Positions 1 to 12,802 of a DNA stretch of 64,000 nt are shown one piece after another (position 1 is the stretch's first letter; every line of letters starts with the position of its first letter). The stretch is from Aphrophora alni. Its lineage: Eukaryota > Arthropoda > Insecta > Hemiptera > Aphrophoridae. The DNA lies in contig OY740774.1 in assembly GCA_963513935.1 (NCBI GenBank), forward strand, positions 91,907,847-91,971,846, given 5' to 3'. The position numbers were made by a program, and so were the translations under genes. The notes below the pieces were generated by a model that was given only the letters and a program-made list of their open reading frames with translations, ran no database searches and was not told where the DNA came from.

Positions 1-991
1 TTTTTTTACCACAATGTTTAGCCTCGTTTGTAACACCGTATTAAAAAATACACTTACTGGGTTATAAAACCAATATGGATGTCGTTGATTGTTGATAATT
101 TAACAAAAAGTTTAGTTTCTATATGGTTAAAATAATAATTTTTGTACCAATAACTCAGTGAATTTCAATGTGAAATATTTTTTGTTCCTTCAAACACTTT
201 TAAGCAATTTACAATTGTTTAAAACAAAACAATAGTAATGGAATTCAACTTACCCTCCATTGTCAAATTATTCTTTCATTATAAACTTATTCCCTTTATC
301 AAATTAGATTAGTATATCAAGTTAACCTCAAAATAAGGTTATTGAAATTACAAACTTACTCCCTTTTAAGTGATCTTACATAATGTCTTATTTTAATGAA
401 TTGCTCCTGTCTCATTACTGGTGTTTCATATTTAATACAAGTTAGAAAAGTAATGTTTTTTAAAATGCTGTCAGAATTTTCAACGTATTAAATATACCTT
501 ACCCTCTAAGGCCTCAAACAAAACGTAATTTTCGCCGTCTCTAACAAAAATCTGGTACTTGAGTTAGAGTTAATCAACAAGAAAAACCTTACAAACAACG
601 TCAAAATTTGGTGTAATAATTAAATAAACTTTCAGCGATTCCACGAACATAAAATTAGAAATTTACAACTTGCTTCGAGCAGTTTGTGTCATTTCCAGGA
701 ATCCATAAACTGCTCCACCTTACCTGATACAATAATGAGGTCAGACTTTCAATCAATTAATAAACTGTCGAAAGCTGCCTCAATTAATTATAGTCTACTG
801 AAATCTAGATAAATTATTTTAAACAAGAGATATTTAAATCTACTCAAGTGAGCGAGTTCATAAATACGATGAGTTATTTGACTTTATGATAGTGTAAGGT
901 AGAGAAAATTTGGAAGTTATAAATTTTCACAACTGTTCACAGAATAACTTTACAATTACAACATTATAAATAAGTTATTTAAACGTGAAGT
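1..991. other. AT-rich flank, no gene seen
   Basis: The stretch is AT-rich with stop codons in all frames and no recognisable coding or RNA feature. It ends with the tetranucleotide AAGT (988-991), which is the left copy of the target-site duplication of the LTR element that follows. Confidence 0.6.
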
Positions 992-3048
992 TGTTACCAG
1001 GGGACTTAAATTTAATAAAGGCGGAACCAAAATGGTAACAATGTTTAGAAATGAAAAATAAAAAAAGACAAAGACAAGTTTAATAATTAACAAGGCTCAA
1101 GTTTATTGAAAACAGAAAAGAAATTTCGACGGTTCAGACTTTGTCATTTACAACAAAAAACATCCTGACACAAATCATCAGTAAAAAAAAACTTATGATT
1201 AACAAGATCATAAATTATAAAAGTTATAAGCCCTTAATTGTAACATATAATAATTTAGATAAAAAAAAAAATTAATCAACAGATTCTAAAAATTTATCCC
1301 CCCCTTTTTAGTTTATATATATATATTTATAGTTACAAAAATTTAACAATAAAAAAAAAAAAGACAATGAGCACAGCTTAATAATTCACAGAATTATAAT
1401 TAATCAAAAAAAAAGATTATACGCCCTTAAAGTAAAAGTATAATAATTAAAAAAAATTAATCAAGATTTTCAAAAAAAAACTTATCCCCCCTTTTTAGTT
1501 TAGTTTATAAGATGATAGTTTCCTTTTAAACAGTAACAGAATTTAACAAAATATAAAAGAGCTTGATATTTTAAGTTCAAGAAAGATCATATCTATAGTT
1601 AACATGTTTATCACTAAACTAAAGTAACATAATATAATTGGTTTGAAAATTTCTTAAAAACTATATTGGCCAATAAATTTATATATTAAAAAAAAAGAAA
1701 AGAATTTAGAAGTTTGAAAATTTTGTTAATTGACGTCAATTATTTTAATTTAGAAACTAACCTCTTGGAGGTTGTTAGGACCGAAAATTGCATGCAGGCT
1801 CCACCCAATAAATTGTTATATAATTTATAAATAATTACAAAAGTCTACATCTAGAAAATAGTTTGAAGGAACACATATTTGCGGAAGTAAATTTAGGCAC
1901 ATAAATCATATGAGTTAGTTAAAGTTCAGTAAAGTCAGCTGTAAAAAAAAAGGACATCACTTTTATGCACTTGAAAAATCTGAAGTTATGTGATTCAAAA
2001 ACGTGTTTTGCCAACAGGACGAAACTTGCTAGGATGATTCGCTGGTTTGCGCAATATGAGACAAGAATTTCTCTATTTCTCCTACCAGCATATTGGCTGT
2101 GGCAAACAAAAAACACGTTTCTTTTAGCGTCTGTGCAAGATCAGACATGTTGTAGCATTAATGTTCTTTATGGAAGAAAATATCTGGTTATTTGTCAAAA
2201 TTAAAGTAAATTAATTGCATCACAGAAATTCGTTAAGATTGTAATTAAAAGCTTCTTAGATGATTATAAATTTATTTATATATATAGTTTTGTTTTAAAA
2301 GAAAGCTTGTATAAGACTTGTAAGATTCTTCAAAAGTCTATAAAACGAAATTTTCTGATTTAGAAGAAATTTCTCTAATTGTTTTATATTTGACATGTTC
2401 AATAGGATATTCTGATCATTTAATGTTCAACATTAGTCTGCACTTATTTCACAAAATTGTTCAAAACTTAAAATGTGCCTTTACAAGGTTTTGTAAATGA
2501 TGTTTTAAGAAAAGAAAATTTTTATAATCATTCAGTTTCAAAAGAAAATTGAATATTAAATAAAACATGAAATACATATTTTAAAGAATACATGATAATT
2601 AACAAATTATTTTAAAAATTAACAAAATATATAATATGACAAAATCTGTAAGGTTGAAGTACCTGGTTAATCCTGTCGCAGTTCGCGTGAGCTTGTACCG
2701 AGAAAAATGATGGTTATTTTAACATTTTGAACTAGGTTATTTAAACTAAAACGCACGAACTGTAAATTAACATGATGTTGTATGAGACTTGTAAGGTTAG
2801 AGAGAAAAAAAACTTTTGTTAGATGAGTGATGCAGAATGTAGACCATGTTGTTATCACATCTAGACTGTGGACCGGGTATTAGAGAAGCTAGCTTGACCG
2901 GCGAATGGACTTTGTGTTCGGTATCAGGCGATGCTTGGTTTTGGAGCGGGCCGCCAGGTGCCAGCATCTGTCAAGGGACGGAAATTGGACGTGGAAGAGT
3001 GTTAATGAAGTTATATTGCGGATGTGCTTTTTGAATTTAAATGCTACA
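992..3048 (-). repeat. 3' LTR (element orientation), 2,057 bp
   Basis: This is the left copy of the LTR pair. It matches the right copy at an offset of 4,127 bp at its start and 4,126 bp after a one-base length change in an A run near 1351-1362. Unusually for this window, the last ~400 bp (about 2650-3048) is richer in GC. It also contains an imperfect inverted repeat (arms near 2001-2016 and 2099-2118, based on ACGTGTTTTGCC). Small open frames here (for example 1965-2204 plus) occur identically in both LTRs and resemble no protein I know. They are not called as genes. Confidence 0.9.
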
Positions 3049-3061
3049 GCTCTCCCCCCCC
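3049..3061 (-). other. Polypurine tract of the LTR element
   Basis: On the minus strand the sequence directly before the 3' LTR reads GGGGGGGGAGAGC followed by TGTAGC. A purine run immediately adjacent to the 3' LTR is the position from which plus-strand DNA synthesis is primed in LTR retroelements. Confidence 0.75.
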
Positions 3062-3484
3062 GAAAGACGGAGTTAGGGTAGAGTCAGAAAAGGGGGCCAG
3101 AAGGGCCTCCCACAAAATTTAAAAAAAAAAAAAGGGACAAGGGCCAGAAGGGCCTCCTACGAAATTTTGAAACGGGGCACCTGATAGAAACAACGCTTCA
3201 TAATGCTTTTACAATCACCACTCTAGGGTGTAGCCTCCTTCGGCACTTACTTATTAAATTTTGAAATTTCTATAGCGTCTCAGCTCTTCCCACCTATCAT
3301 TGGGTCAAGCCCCCGACAGAAAGAGCTGAAGGGTGACGCAAAGGTCGACATTGCTGTGCATGAACTGACTTTGTACTCTAAGGTACGTGGGGAAAGGGGT
3401 GGAGTGGCACCTCGGGAATGCCAAGTGGAGGTGACCACTCCGGGGACTGGGGAGGGAAAGTGCATAACACTTTAGGCTTACAGG

Positions 3485-3530
3485 AAAGGTCGGACTCAGA
3501 CGGGGGGGAGTATCCTCTGAGCCGACCTTT
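3485..3530. other. GC-rich hairpin in the LTR element interior
   Basis: The left arm 3485-3500 and right arm 3516-3530 are complementary over 15 pairs with a single bulged A, around a 15-nt G-rich loop. The left arm begins AAAGGTCGG and the right arm ends CCGACCTTT. Its function is unknown. An RNA packaging or dimerisation structure of the element is one possibility. Confidence 0.6.
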
Positions 3531-5094
3531 ACATTAAATTACAAAATAAATAAAAATAAAAAAAAAACTCCTGAAGCCAATTAGGTCAGATCATGCTCAG
3601 CGTCGTTATTTTTAAATTCCTCTTCTCCCATACGAAGAGAAATTTAAACTATTCACGGCTCTTAACAATTTCCGTGAGAAAAAAGAATTTTGAAGGGTCT
3701 AAACAAATAATACATTTTGAAAATAAACAAAGAAGCAGTATGAAACGTTGGGGAGTCAAAATGGTTTTACTGCGCAAGGCAGGGCATGTAATATTTGACT
3801 TAAGGTCTTATATGTGTATCATGTGCCCCCCAAAAAAAAAAGGAATTTAATTTAATCAAAAAAAATTGTGTAAAAAAAAATTTCATCAAAATCGTTGTGA
3901 TTATAAAAGTGTGAAAGAAGTGTAGCAAAAAAAAGGGTGTGGCAAAAAGACAGTATAAAAAGGTGACCCACAATGTGAGAAAACCCAACTCCGGTTTTCT
4001 CAACCCTAATAAAAAAAACTAAACTAGGAAACAAACATGTTGACCTGCTAATAATAAAAGACGAACAACCGAATAATTTAAAGAATAGACAAACAGGCCA
4101 ACCATGTTGTCCTACATACAAAACTGGGCCCCTATAAATTTGGAAAAGAAAAAAAAAAAAATTTAACACAATGATATATTATTAAAGAGTTCAACATTTC
4201 AATTTACTATTAAACAAATGCCACCATCTGCATCAACCAGTCCACCGCCATCTTGCCTATTACTCAACATGATAAAAATTTAAAAAAAATAAATAAAAAT
4301 AATTTTCTTTCAAGTTGACGAAAACAAAAAAATTCAAAAGCAAGCTCCGTGTTCCTCAACGAGTCCTCTAATCGCAGCAAATCCACTGCCATTTTAACCG
4401 TTGCTGATAATTATTAAAAAAAAATAAACCAAGTAATTTAAATAAAAAAATTTCTTTTAAGATGATGCAAAAAAAAGAAAGAGCCAGAGAAAGACTCAAG
4501 AATTATATGTAGTGTAGTTGTTGTGTATATATGTGTGTGTGTAAGTATGAATTGATACAGACAAGCGAAAGAAAACTCGAGAAAATTTTGAAGGAAATTT
4601 TTTGAGTTTTTTTTTTTGTTTTTTTTTTTGTTTCTAACTATTTTTGGATTTTATTATTTATTTTAATTTTTTTTGGAATTCCCGAATGAGCCCGCTGTCT
4701 GGATCAAATTCAGTGAATGACTAGTGTGCAGTGTATGTAAATATATATATATATAAAAAAATATTTAAGCAGACAAAATAATAATAAAAAAAAATTTTAT
4801 CGAAATTGGTTTAGAAGTTTTTGTGTAAGTGTTTATAAAATAAATAAATAATAAAAAAGAGACTATAGATTTATAGAGATTTAAATATTTAAACTAAATA
4901 AAAAAATTTCATCAGCAACAGTTGTGCAGTATTTGAAAAAGCTGCAAAACATAAAAATGAGCCTTGTTTAACAAAGAAAATTTTGAATTTAAATTTAGAT
5001 AGTTCCAATGCAAAATTTTGAAAATTAACTAGGGTTCCAGAATTTAAAATTAACAACTCTATAATTTAATTTAACCACACTAGAATCTAGAATC

Positions 5095-5112
5095 AACCAC
5101 GCTCTGCTACCA
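5095..5112 (-). other. Primer-binding site, initiator tRNA-Met type
   Basis: On the minus strand the sequence TGGTAGCAGAGCGTGGTT starts 6 nt after the end of the 5' LTR. It is complementary to a tRNA 3' end of the form ...GCTCTGCTACCA, which is the acceptor-stem end of metazoan initiator tRNA-Met. The position and the TGG start fix the element's orientation as minus strand. Confidence 0.85.
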
Positions 5113-5118
5113 GAAACA

Positions 5119-7174
5119 TGTTACCAGGGGACTTAAATTTAATAAAGGCGGAACCAAAATGGTAACAATGTTTAGAAATGAAAAATAAAAAAAGACAAAG
5201 ACAAGTTTAATAATTAACAAGGCTCAAGTTTATTGAAAACAGAAAAGAAATTTCGACGGTTCAGACTTTGTCATTTACAACAAAAAACATCCTGACACAA
5301 ATCATCAGTAAAAAAAAACTTATGATTAACAAGATCATAAATTATAAAAGTTATAAGCCCTTAATTGTAACATATAATAATTTAGATAAAAAAAAAAATT
5401 AATCAACAGATTCTAAAAATTTATCCCCCCCTTTTTAGTTTATATATATATATTTATAGTTACAAAAATTTAACAATAAAAAAAAAAAGACAATGAGCAC
5501 AGCTTAATAATTCACAGAATTATAATTAATCAAAAAAAAAGATTATACGCCCTTAAAGTAAAAGTATAATAATTAAAAAAAATTAATCAAGATTTTCAAA
5601 AAAAAACTTATCCCCCCTTTTTAGTTTAGTTTATAAGATGATAGTTTCCTTTTAAACAGTAACAGAATTTAACAAAATATAAAAGAGCTTGATATTTTAA
5701 GTTCAAGAAAGATCATATCTATAGTTAACATGTTTATCACTAAACTAAAGTAACATAATATAATTGGTTTGAAAATTTCTTAAAAACTATATTGGCCAAT
5801 AAATTTATATATTAAAAAAAAAGAAAAGAATTTAGAAGTTTGAAAATTTTGTTAATTGACGTCAATTATTTTAATTTAGAAACTAACCTCTTGGAGGTTG
5901 TTAGGACCGAAAATTGCATGCAGGCTCCACCCAATAAATTGTTATATAATTTATAAATAATTACAAAAGTCTACATCTAGAAAATAGTTTGAAGGAACAC
6001 ATATTTGCGGAAGTAAATTTAGGCACATAAATCATATGAGTTAGTTAAAGTTCAGTAAAGTCAGCTGTAAAAAAAAAGGACATCACTTTTATGCACTTGA
6101 AAAATCTGAAGTTATGTGATTCAAAAACGTGTTTTGCCAACAGGACGAAACTTGCTAGGATGATTCGCTGGTTTGCGCAATATGAGACAAGAATTTCTCT
6201 ATTTCTCCTACCAGCATATTGGCTGTGGCAAACAAAAAACACGTTTCTTTTAGCGTCTGTGCAAGATCAGACATGTTGTAGCATTAATGTTCTTTATGGA
6301 AGAAAATATCTGGTTATTTGTCAAAATTAAAGTAAATTAATTGCATCACAGAAATTCGTTAAGATTGTAATTAAAAGCTTCTTAGATGATTATAAATTTA
6401 TTTATATATATAGTTTTGTTTTAAAAGAAAGCTTGTATAAGACTTGTAAGATTCTTCAAAAGTCTATAAAACGAAATTTTCTGATTTAGAAGAAATTTCT
6501 CTAATTGTTTTATATTTGACATGTTCAATAGGATATTCTGATCATTTAATGTTCAACATTAGTCTGCACTTATTTCACAAAATTGTTCAAAACTTAAAAT
6601 GTGCCTTTACAAGGTTTTGTAAATGATGTTTTAAGAAAAGAAAATTTTTATAATCATTCAGTTTCAAAAGAAAATTGAATATTAAATAAAACATGAAATA
6701 CATATTTTAAAGAATACATGATAATTAACAAATTATTTTAAAAATTAACAAAATATATAATATGACAAAATCTGTAAGGTTGAAGTACCTGGTTAATCCT
6801 GTCGCAGTTCGCGTGAGCTTGTACCGAGAAAAATGATGGTTATTTTAACATTTTGAACTAGGTTATTTAAACTAAAACGCACGAACTGTAAATTAACATG
6901 ATGTTGTATGAGACTTGTAAGGTTAGAGAGAAAAAAAACTTTTGTTAGATGAGTGATGCAGAATGTAGACCATGTTGTTATCACATCTAGACTGTGGACC
7001 GGGTATTAGAGAAGCTAGCTTGACCGGCGAATGGACTTTGTGTTCGGTATCAGGCGATGCTTGGTTTTGGAGCGGGCCGCCAGGTGCCAGCATCTGTCAA
7101 GGGACGGAAATTGGACGTGGAAGAGTGTTAATGAAGTTATATTGCGGATGTGCTTTTTGAATTTAAATGCTACA
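5119..7174 (-). repeat. 5' LTR (element orientation), 2,056 bp
   Basis: This is the right copy of the LTR pair, near-identical to 992-3048. The same open frames appear at 6045-6242, 6091-6330, 6793-6984 and 6972-7160. It is bounded on the right by AAGT (7175-7178), the second copy of the target duplication. It should carry the promoter of the element. I could not place a TATA box with confidence because of the many AT-rich runs. Confidence 0.9.
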
Positions 7175-8579
7175 AAGTTAACGTTTGTAAAAATTGGTAA
7201 AACAAAAGTTACGAAAAAATAGTTTCAGAATAACAATTTTGAATACCTTGATACATCAAACTATTAAACTAACGGTTTCAAATCATTTTAAAATATCAGC
7301 TAAGATTTACAAAAAAGGAGTAGTAAACTTGTAGAAAATATACTTACAAATTTCAAATTCTCAACTGTAGTCTAAAATTTTAACCTAATTATAACCTAGT
7401 TCAAAGAAACAACACTTTCTCTAAAAAGACATGTTCAAAATCAATTGAATATAAATATTAAGAAATTGAGTTAACGGAAGGAAAGTGAAATACGTGCCTC
7501 GGAGTGATTTATCCCGTGGGAGAGGATAAACCCTTTATCTCGGTTATTGTTTTTCTCCTTAATACACAAGAGACATGGATTTTTGTTGCGGAATTTAAAA
7601 GGAAATCTAAGTACCACTGATTATATTTTAGGTTGTAACTGATATCTAAGGTTGTAACTATTATTTAACACTATTAAATACGGAAAAAACAATATCATAT
7701 ATTTGAGAATTCGTTATCTTGTAAAAATAAAAATTACGGCTAAAATAATTAAGGAGTGACAAACTACCTGTTATGGATTGATTTACTTAATTCACTTAAA
7801 AATGTGTTTTTTTTTTTTACTTTTTAAATAACGTGTAACATTCACCGGAGAAACTGAACATTAAATGAAGCTATAATCTCACAAATATTTTATTAAATTT
7901 TTACTTGTATTTAACTTGCATAGCTATGGAGATAAGGCTGATTATATCTTGTAAATTGGGTAGGAGGTGACAAAGGTATTTAGAAGTATTTAGAAGCATT
8001 AAACATATAGTGTTTGAAAGCAGTTTAAAAACTACATTGTGTTTGTTATTTCAATTTTTTTAAATCAAATCAAATCTATACTTCCTAATATTGGTAAAGA
8101 TGCTATTTTTGTAGACCGTTATTATTGTCTTTTTACTTTAAAGACGACTGTGATTTTTGTAAGAACTTGCTTCTTTTGATACTGCTACTAGTTAAAAATT
8201 TAAATTTTATTAAATCAATGAGTTTAATGGGTATTTAATCCGTATTAAATCAAAGACTGTTTACAATGGGTGTGTTATCAGCCAGTCAAATATATCACTG
8301 TGTCATACAAACATATTTTTACAGCCTTCCTGTCTGTCTCTGGCGGTAGTTTATTATTTGGAACATGTCATTGGCTAAGAATCTGGCAATACTGTCAACA
8401 ACAGTCAACATGAATTTACAAAACAGAACTTACGCTGGTTTTTACTTCCGTCACCGGATACAATGTTTCCTTAATTTAAAATTATTATTTCATTATAATA
8501 TTAAAATTTGTTTATTTTAAATATCGTAAAGTATTTAACAAATTATTTGTGTAAATAAACTAAAACAGCTTATAAATAA
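7175..8579. other. AT-rich non-coding stretch
   Basis: No gene or element was recognised. Around 7490-7560 the base composition is slightly less AT-rich, with a short inverted repeat (TTTATCC...GGATAAA), but nothing coding is visible. Confidence 0.5.
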
Positions 8580-8635
8580 TTATATATATATAAGTAATAA
8601 ATAAATAAATAAATATATATATATATATATATATA

Positions 8636-8698
<63 letters not shown>
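8580..8698. repeat. Compound (AT)n / (AAAT)n microsatellite
   Basis: About 120 bp of alternating TA, interrupted by an AAAT-type tetranucleotide segment near 8595-8615. It is a plain simple-sequence repeat. Confidence 0.95.
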
Positions 8699-8702
<4 letters not shown>

Positions 8703-10007
8703 CTACATGTACATACATGACACGTCTGTTTTAGTTATTTTGTATTTTTTCAAAGTAGTTGGATATTTGAATTTATTTCTTATTCATTAAAAGTTTTATC
8801 TTTTTTTTCACATAACTTAACGAAAATATTCTACAATTTTCCATTTGTAGTTTTAAAACAATTAGTTTTAAAAGTGGAAACGCATTATTAAGTGAATACG
8901 ACATTGACAGGAAAAATTTGTGTAACAAGATATGTCAAGATCACATCATTTGTTATTGAGACATATAAACTATAGACATGGACTGACAACAAACTTAGTA
9001 TTGAATGACCTGAATTCAATAATTGATGGGGCTAGACACTTTCTGCATAAAAAAATAAGTAGTATTTGTTTACTTAATCATGGTTCTTTTAATATTTAGT
9101 AGTGAAAGAAAATTTTTGAGACTGTTAAGTAATGACTTTAATAAATAAAAACAGCTGAGCTTGATGTTAACGACATCTTTTCTAACTTAATGACCAGATG
9201 CTGTTATTAAAAGAATAAAGTTTTAATTACAGAATATTACTATTTTATTTTATTCCCAGTTATAACTTATATCAACCGAACCATGACTACAATTTTCATA
9301 ATGATATTTATATAAATTCTTATAACGTACATTTCAACAGTTTAAAAATTACCTACAAAACTACCTAAAGTCTTTCAAGTGTAAAATTTGCTACTAAACA
9401 ACCATGTAAACTACGTTTTTTTTACTATTCTTACAATGATCAATGAATAAGAAGGTGATGTTCGCAAGATGAACTTTTGCCAATAGACATGCCAAATCCT
9501 TTCGAAGTTAAAATTGTGTTATGTTTGCTTCGAAAATTTGAATTTTCAGATCCTGAATTTGAATTTAAACGACGGCAAACTTTGAAAAATAAATCAATAT
9601 TATTATACAAGAATCCCATCCAAAAGCGAATTTTCAATAATACGTTATCCCTTATATTTGAAATAACCTAAAGTTACTGCACATTGGAATTTCAAATATA
9701 TCTAACGTTATTCAAAATATGAGATGGAATCTGCTTCTTCGGTATCAGTTATTTAGATAAATTCTGTCTAGGATTTTAGAAGGTTTTGCTCTGTGATTAA
9801 AATGCATTCTAAAAAGCAATGTTCATATTTACTTCAAAGTGAATTCTAGATTTATAAAGATGATTGTAACTTGAGAAATAGACAAATATTTACTCCATTA
9901 ACTTAGAACATGGTTTATACTTTAAGTTAAGCAATATAAATTCATAGCTTTAATGTACAATATAATTTTCAAATAAATATTCACTTAAAAATCAAAAAAA
10001 AATAGTG

Positions 10008-10011
<4 letters not shown>
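8699..10011. other. AT-rich non-coding stretch
   Basis: Open frames of about 65 codons occur on both strands near 9440-9671, overlapping each other and resembling no known protein. I see no splice-framed exon, RNA gene or mobile element. Confidence 0.5.

Positions 10012-10061
<50 letters not shown>
10012..10061. repeat. (TA)n microsatellite
   Basis: About 25 uninterrupted TA units. Confidence 0.95.
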
Positions 10062-10062
<1 letters not shown>

Positions 10063-10313
10063 CTGTCTTAACAGGTTATCATGGCGGTCATTATCACAAT
10101 AGAAAATAAAATATAATACAGCCTTCATCCCCACTGTCCCCAATTCTCAAATGGCCTCAGGGAGGAACAAAACAAGAGTTGGTTCAGAAAACCTCTTAGG
10201 AAATATTTAAAAAAAAAATCTAACTCAAGACTAAATGAAGAAAAGTTATAGATACATATACAGATAGAGTACCTTTGGATACATACTTACTACAAATCAT
10301 CTAACTAAAGGAT

Positions 10314-10385
<72 letters not shown>
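10314..10385. repeat. (ATG)24 trinucleotide microsatellite
   Basis: An uninterrupted array of 24 ATG units (72 bp). It lies outside any convincing reading frame, so it is not taken as a coding aspartate, methionine or isoleucine tract. Confidence 0.97.
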
Positions 10386-11328
10386 GTGGACTTTTTACAG
10401 TCTCAAGCGTCAGCGTTTCTTTGACAGAGATTGTAATATCTATACTTGTGAGTCGCTATCACCACTCAACGTTTATGTAATTCATTTTTTTACCATCGAT
10501 TTTTTAAAAGAAAATTTGAAAATATTTCTTAATTTGCTTTATAATTTATTTTTTTGTTAATCGCTTTCCAAACCAAACGCTTGCCATTTAAAAACATAGT
10601 TTCATGTCAACGTTTATTAATAACGCAGAATATAATAAATTGCTTTACAAAGGTCATTTCAGTAATGTTTTATTTCCATCAACTTTACATAACTAATAGT
10701 TTACTAGAAAAAAACCGGTGGTAATTTTAGTGGTAAAAGTTATAAACTGATAACATTTAAGAAAATATCAAACATCGCAGTTTTAACATTTAGGATTTGT
10801 AGTGCAACCTTTTGGATTAAATGTTTCTAAAATGTTAAGTTTTCACATAACCTCTTTATAACACTATCTTCAAGCATTGTCTATTAAACTTATATGTCAG
10901 GTACACTATAAAGAATTAATACTATTCTAATATATAGAAGAGTTGGGGTATAAAATAGTAATAAATCTATAACCAGCATTATAAATTTATGTTAGTCATA
11001 ATGTTTTTTATTTGTTATCTAGAGTAACTTAGCGAATGCACTACGTTAATATATTATTATATTTTTTAAAAGTATGTTGTTAGAGTTATTTAAAAACCCG
11101 TAAAAATTACAATTCATAGTACCCCTAAATTTCTGAATGAAACATATTAAAATAAACTATTTTTAATATAGTTTTTTATGTTAAAGAAAAATACGTAACA
11201 AATTAATTAGATAAATAAAATATTTAGGTAAACTTTAATTTAATAAAGATTGATTTTATTAGTTGTTAATTTTATAGGTAAAATACTATATATTTATTTA
11301 TGTTATTTAAGTATTAAGAGCACTAAAC

Positions 11329-11334
<6 letters not shown>
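10386..11334. other. AT-rich non-coding stretch
   Basis: No gene, RNA or mobile element was recognised between the ATG array and the next (AT)n array. Confidence 0.5.

Positions 11335-11391
<57 letters not shown>
11335..11391. repeat. (AT)n microsatellite
   Basis: About 28 uninterrupted AT units, followed by AAGGAGGTTAGG. Confidence 0.95.
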
Positions 11392-11394
<3 letters not shown>

Positions 11395-12802
11395 AGGTTA
11401 GGTATATATATTTCTGACAGTATAATTTACGATATATTAGGAAGAGTTTAGTTTGATCTCAGGATGTTAATCGTGTCACAATACAATATATTCAAATATT
11501 ATTTTTTAAATTTGAGTATTGAATAGCATTTATAGCGGTAGTAGTAATAATCTAAGTTGAATTCGTTAGTTGTTGGAATAATTGTTTTGAACTAGGGATA
11601 TTCGAATAAATAATAATGTAAAGAAATTAGTAATACTTTTTCCGTCATATACAGCTATGTTGAATTTGACGTGACAAATTGCCCACTATTTATTATTTAT
11701 TATAGTTTGAAATAGATATTATAGAGTGATTTGAAATACTCATATTATTATACAAATAATATATCTGTTGCAGATATTAGAGAAGGAGATTTTGTAAAGG
11801 AGCGTTGTGATAATTAAGCACGGTTTTGGATAATGAAAAGAATGTTAGAAATTTGAACATTTAAAAGTGTTGAATTAGTTGTTTTCAGAAGGTAATAAAT
11901 ATTGTTGATAATGGCTTACTTTCCGGACACTACTTTGTGAACTGCCACTTTATTCATATACTCAATTTTGTTTCTGGTGAATTCTGGATTTACACCTAAA
12001 GACAGGGACACCCTGTGAACTAGGTGTGCGTCTTCGAATCCCTAGCATTTATAATGATGTTAAACCCAGACGGCGCATTTCAACAGCAGAAAGTAAATGG
12101 AAAATTCAACAACCAGTAGACCGGTCACGAATTAAATAGTATTAACAGTGCTTAATCTAGGAAGTAAGGGTGCCATAAAAGTACACCTGGAAAGCAGTAA
12201 CTACTAATATTCCTGAGTAATTCTAGATAAAGATTTTCCTAAAATCCCTATGTAACGTAAAACATGTTACAATTTGTATAATATAAAAGAAGAAGTTGAA
12301 TAGAACAAATTTTGTAAATAATAGATGAAACCAGGATGATTAGGATTATTTGAAAAATAATATTGCAGGAAACAAGAAAAAATCCTTGTCAAATTAGTAT
12401 GAACTAATTAACTTGGAACTTGATGAATGTTACTGGCTGTAGAAGATTGACGAGTAATAGTTAAAGAGCCATTTTGTTTTACATGATGACTAGTGATATA
12501 CAGCCAGGGGGAGTATGTAATAGGGTGTATTATAATTTTCAAAGACGTGTTTTATTAAAATATTTCCATATAAGTAGGTTCATTTTCCAAAGGAGATGTT
12601 TCTAATAAAATGTTTGATCAATATTTCTTTTCGTGCAGATGTTTCAATATATCATATTTACATATTATTAAAATCAATATGTTACAAATTTATGATTATA
12701 AATAAATTATTATATATATATTATTTCAATAACCCCTTTGTCACAACATGTACATTAAAATTCGCCAATTAAAGTTCAACAAGTACAAATTTTATAAAAA
12801 TA
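11392..12802. other. AT-rich non-coding stretch
   Basis: Nothing coding was recognised. A TTCGAATCC string at about 12031-12039 resembles a tRNA B box, but its flanks do not form the T stem (see rejected items). Confidence 0.5.

Larger units (their letters stand above)
3049..5118 (-). other. Internal region of the LTR element, non-coding
   Basis: The 2,070-bp region lies between the LTRs. The part next to the left LTR (3049-3530) is GC-rich and structured. It holds a C8 run forming the polypurine tract on the minus strand, a 17-bp direct repeat (3094-3110 and 3141-3157, GGGCCAGAAGGGCCTCC), a small hairpin (3281-3288 with 3321-3328) and a larger hairpin (3485-3530). The rest is A/T-rich. Open frames are short: 61 codons at 3280-3465 minus and 105 codons at 3852-4169 minus, the latter phenylalanine-rich and of low complexity. 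None shows a Gag zinc knuckle or polymerase motif, so I treat the region as non-coding leader and packaging-type sequence. Confidence 0.7.
992..7174 (-). mobile_element. Complete non-autonomous LTR retrotransposon (LARD-like)
   Basis: Two long direct repeats (992-3048 and 5119-7174) flank a 2,070-bp internal region. Each repeat starts TGTTACC and ends GCTACA, giving the TG...CA termini of LTRs. AAGT at 988-991 is repeated at 7175-7178 as a 4-bp target-site duplication, typical of Ty3/gypsy or BEL elements. On the minus strand the order is 5' LTR (5119-7174), a primer-binding site 6 nt inside, the internal region, a G-rich polypurine tract and the 3' LTR (992-3048). The two LTRs look nearly identical; I noted a one-base difference in an A run, so insertion is recent. 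No gag, protease, reverse transcriptase, RNase H or integrase is visible in the internal part. The element would need proteins supplied in trans by an autonomous relative. Family assignment (gypsy versus BEL) cannot be made from structure alone. Confidence 0.92.

Noticed and set aside
1919..2204. Overlapping 65- and 79-codon frames in the left LTR, repeated at 6045-6330
   Set aside because: They are duplicated only because the LTRs are duplicated, overlap on opposite strands and match no protein family.
3852..4169. 105-codon frame in the LTR element interior
   Set aside because: It is phenylalanine- and serine-rich from A/T runs and has no zinc knuckle, protease or polymerase motif.
12020..12060. 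TTCGAATCC string resembling a tRNA B box
   Set aside because: The flanking bases do not pair into a T stem and no A box or cloverleaf fits, so no tRNA or SINE call.
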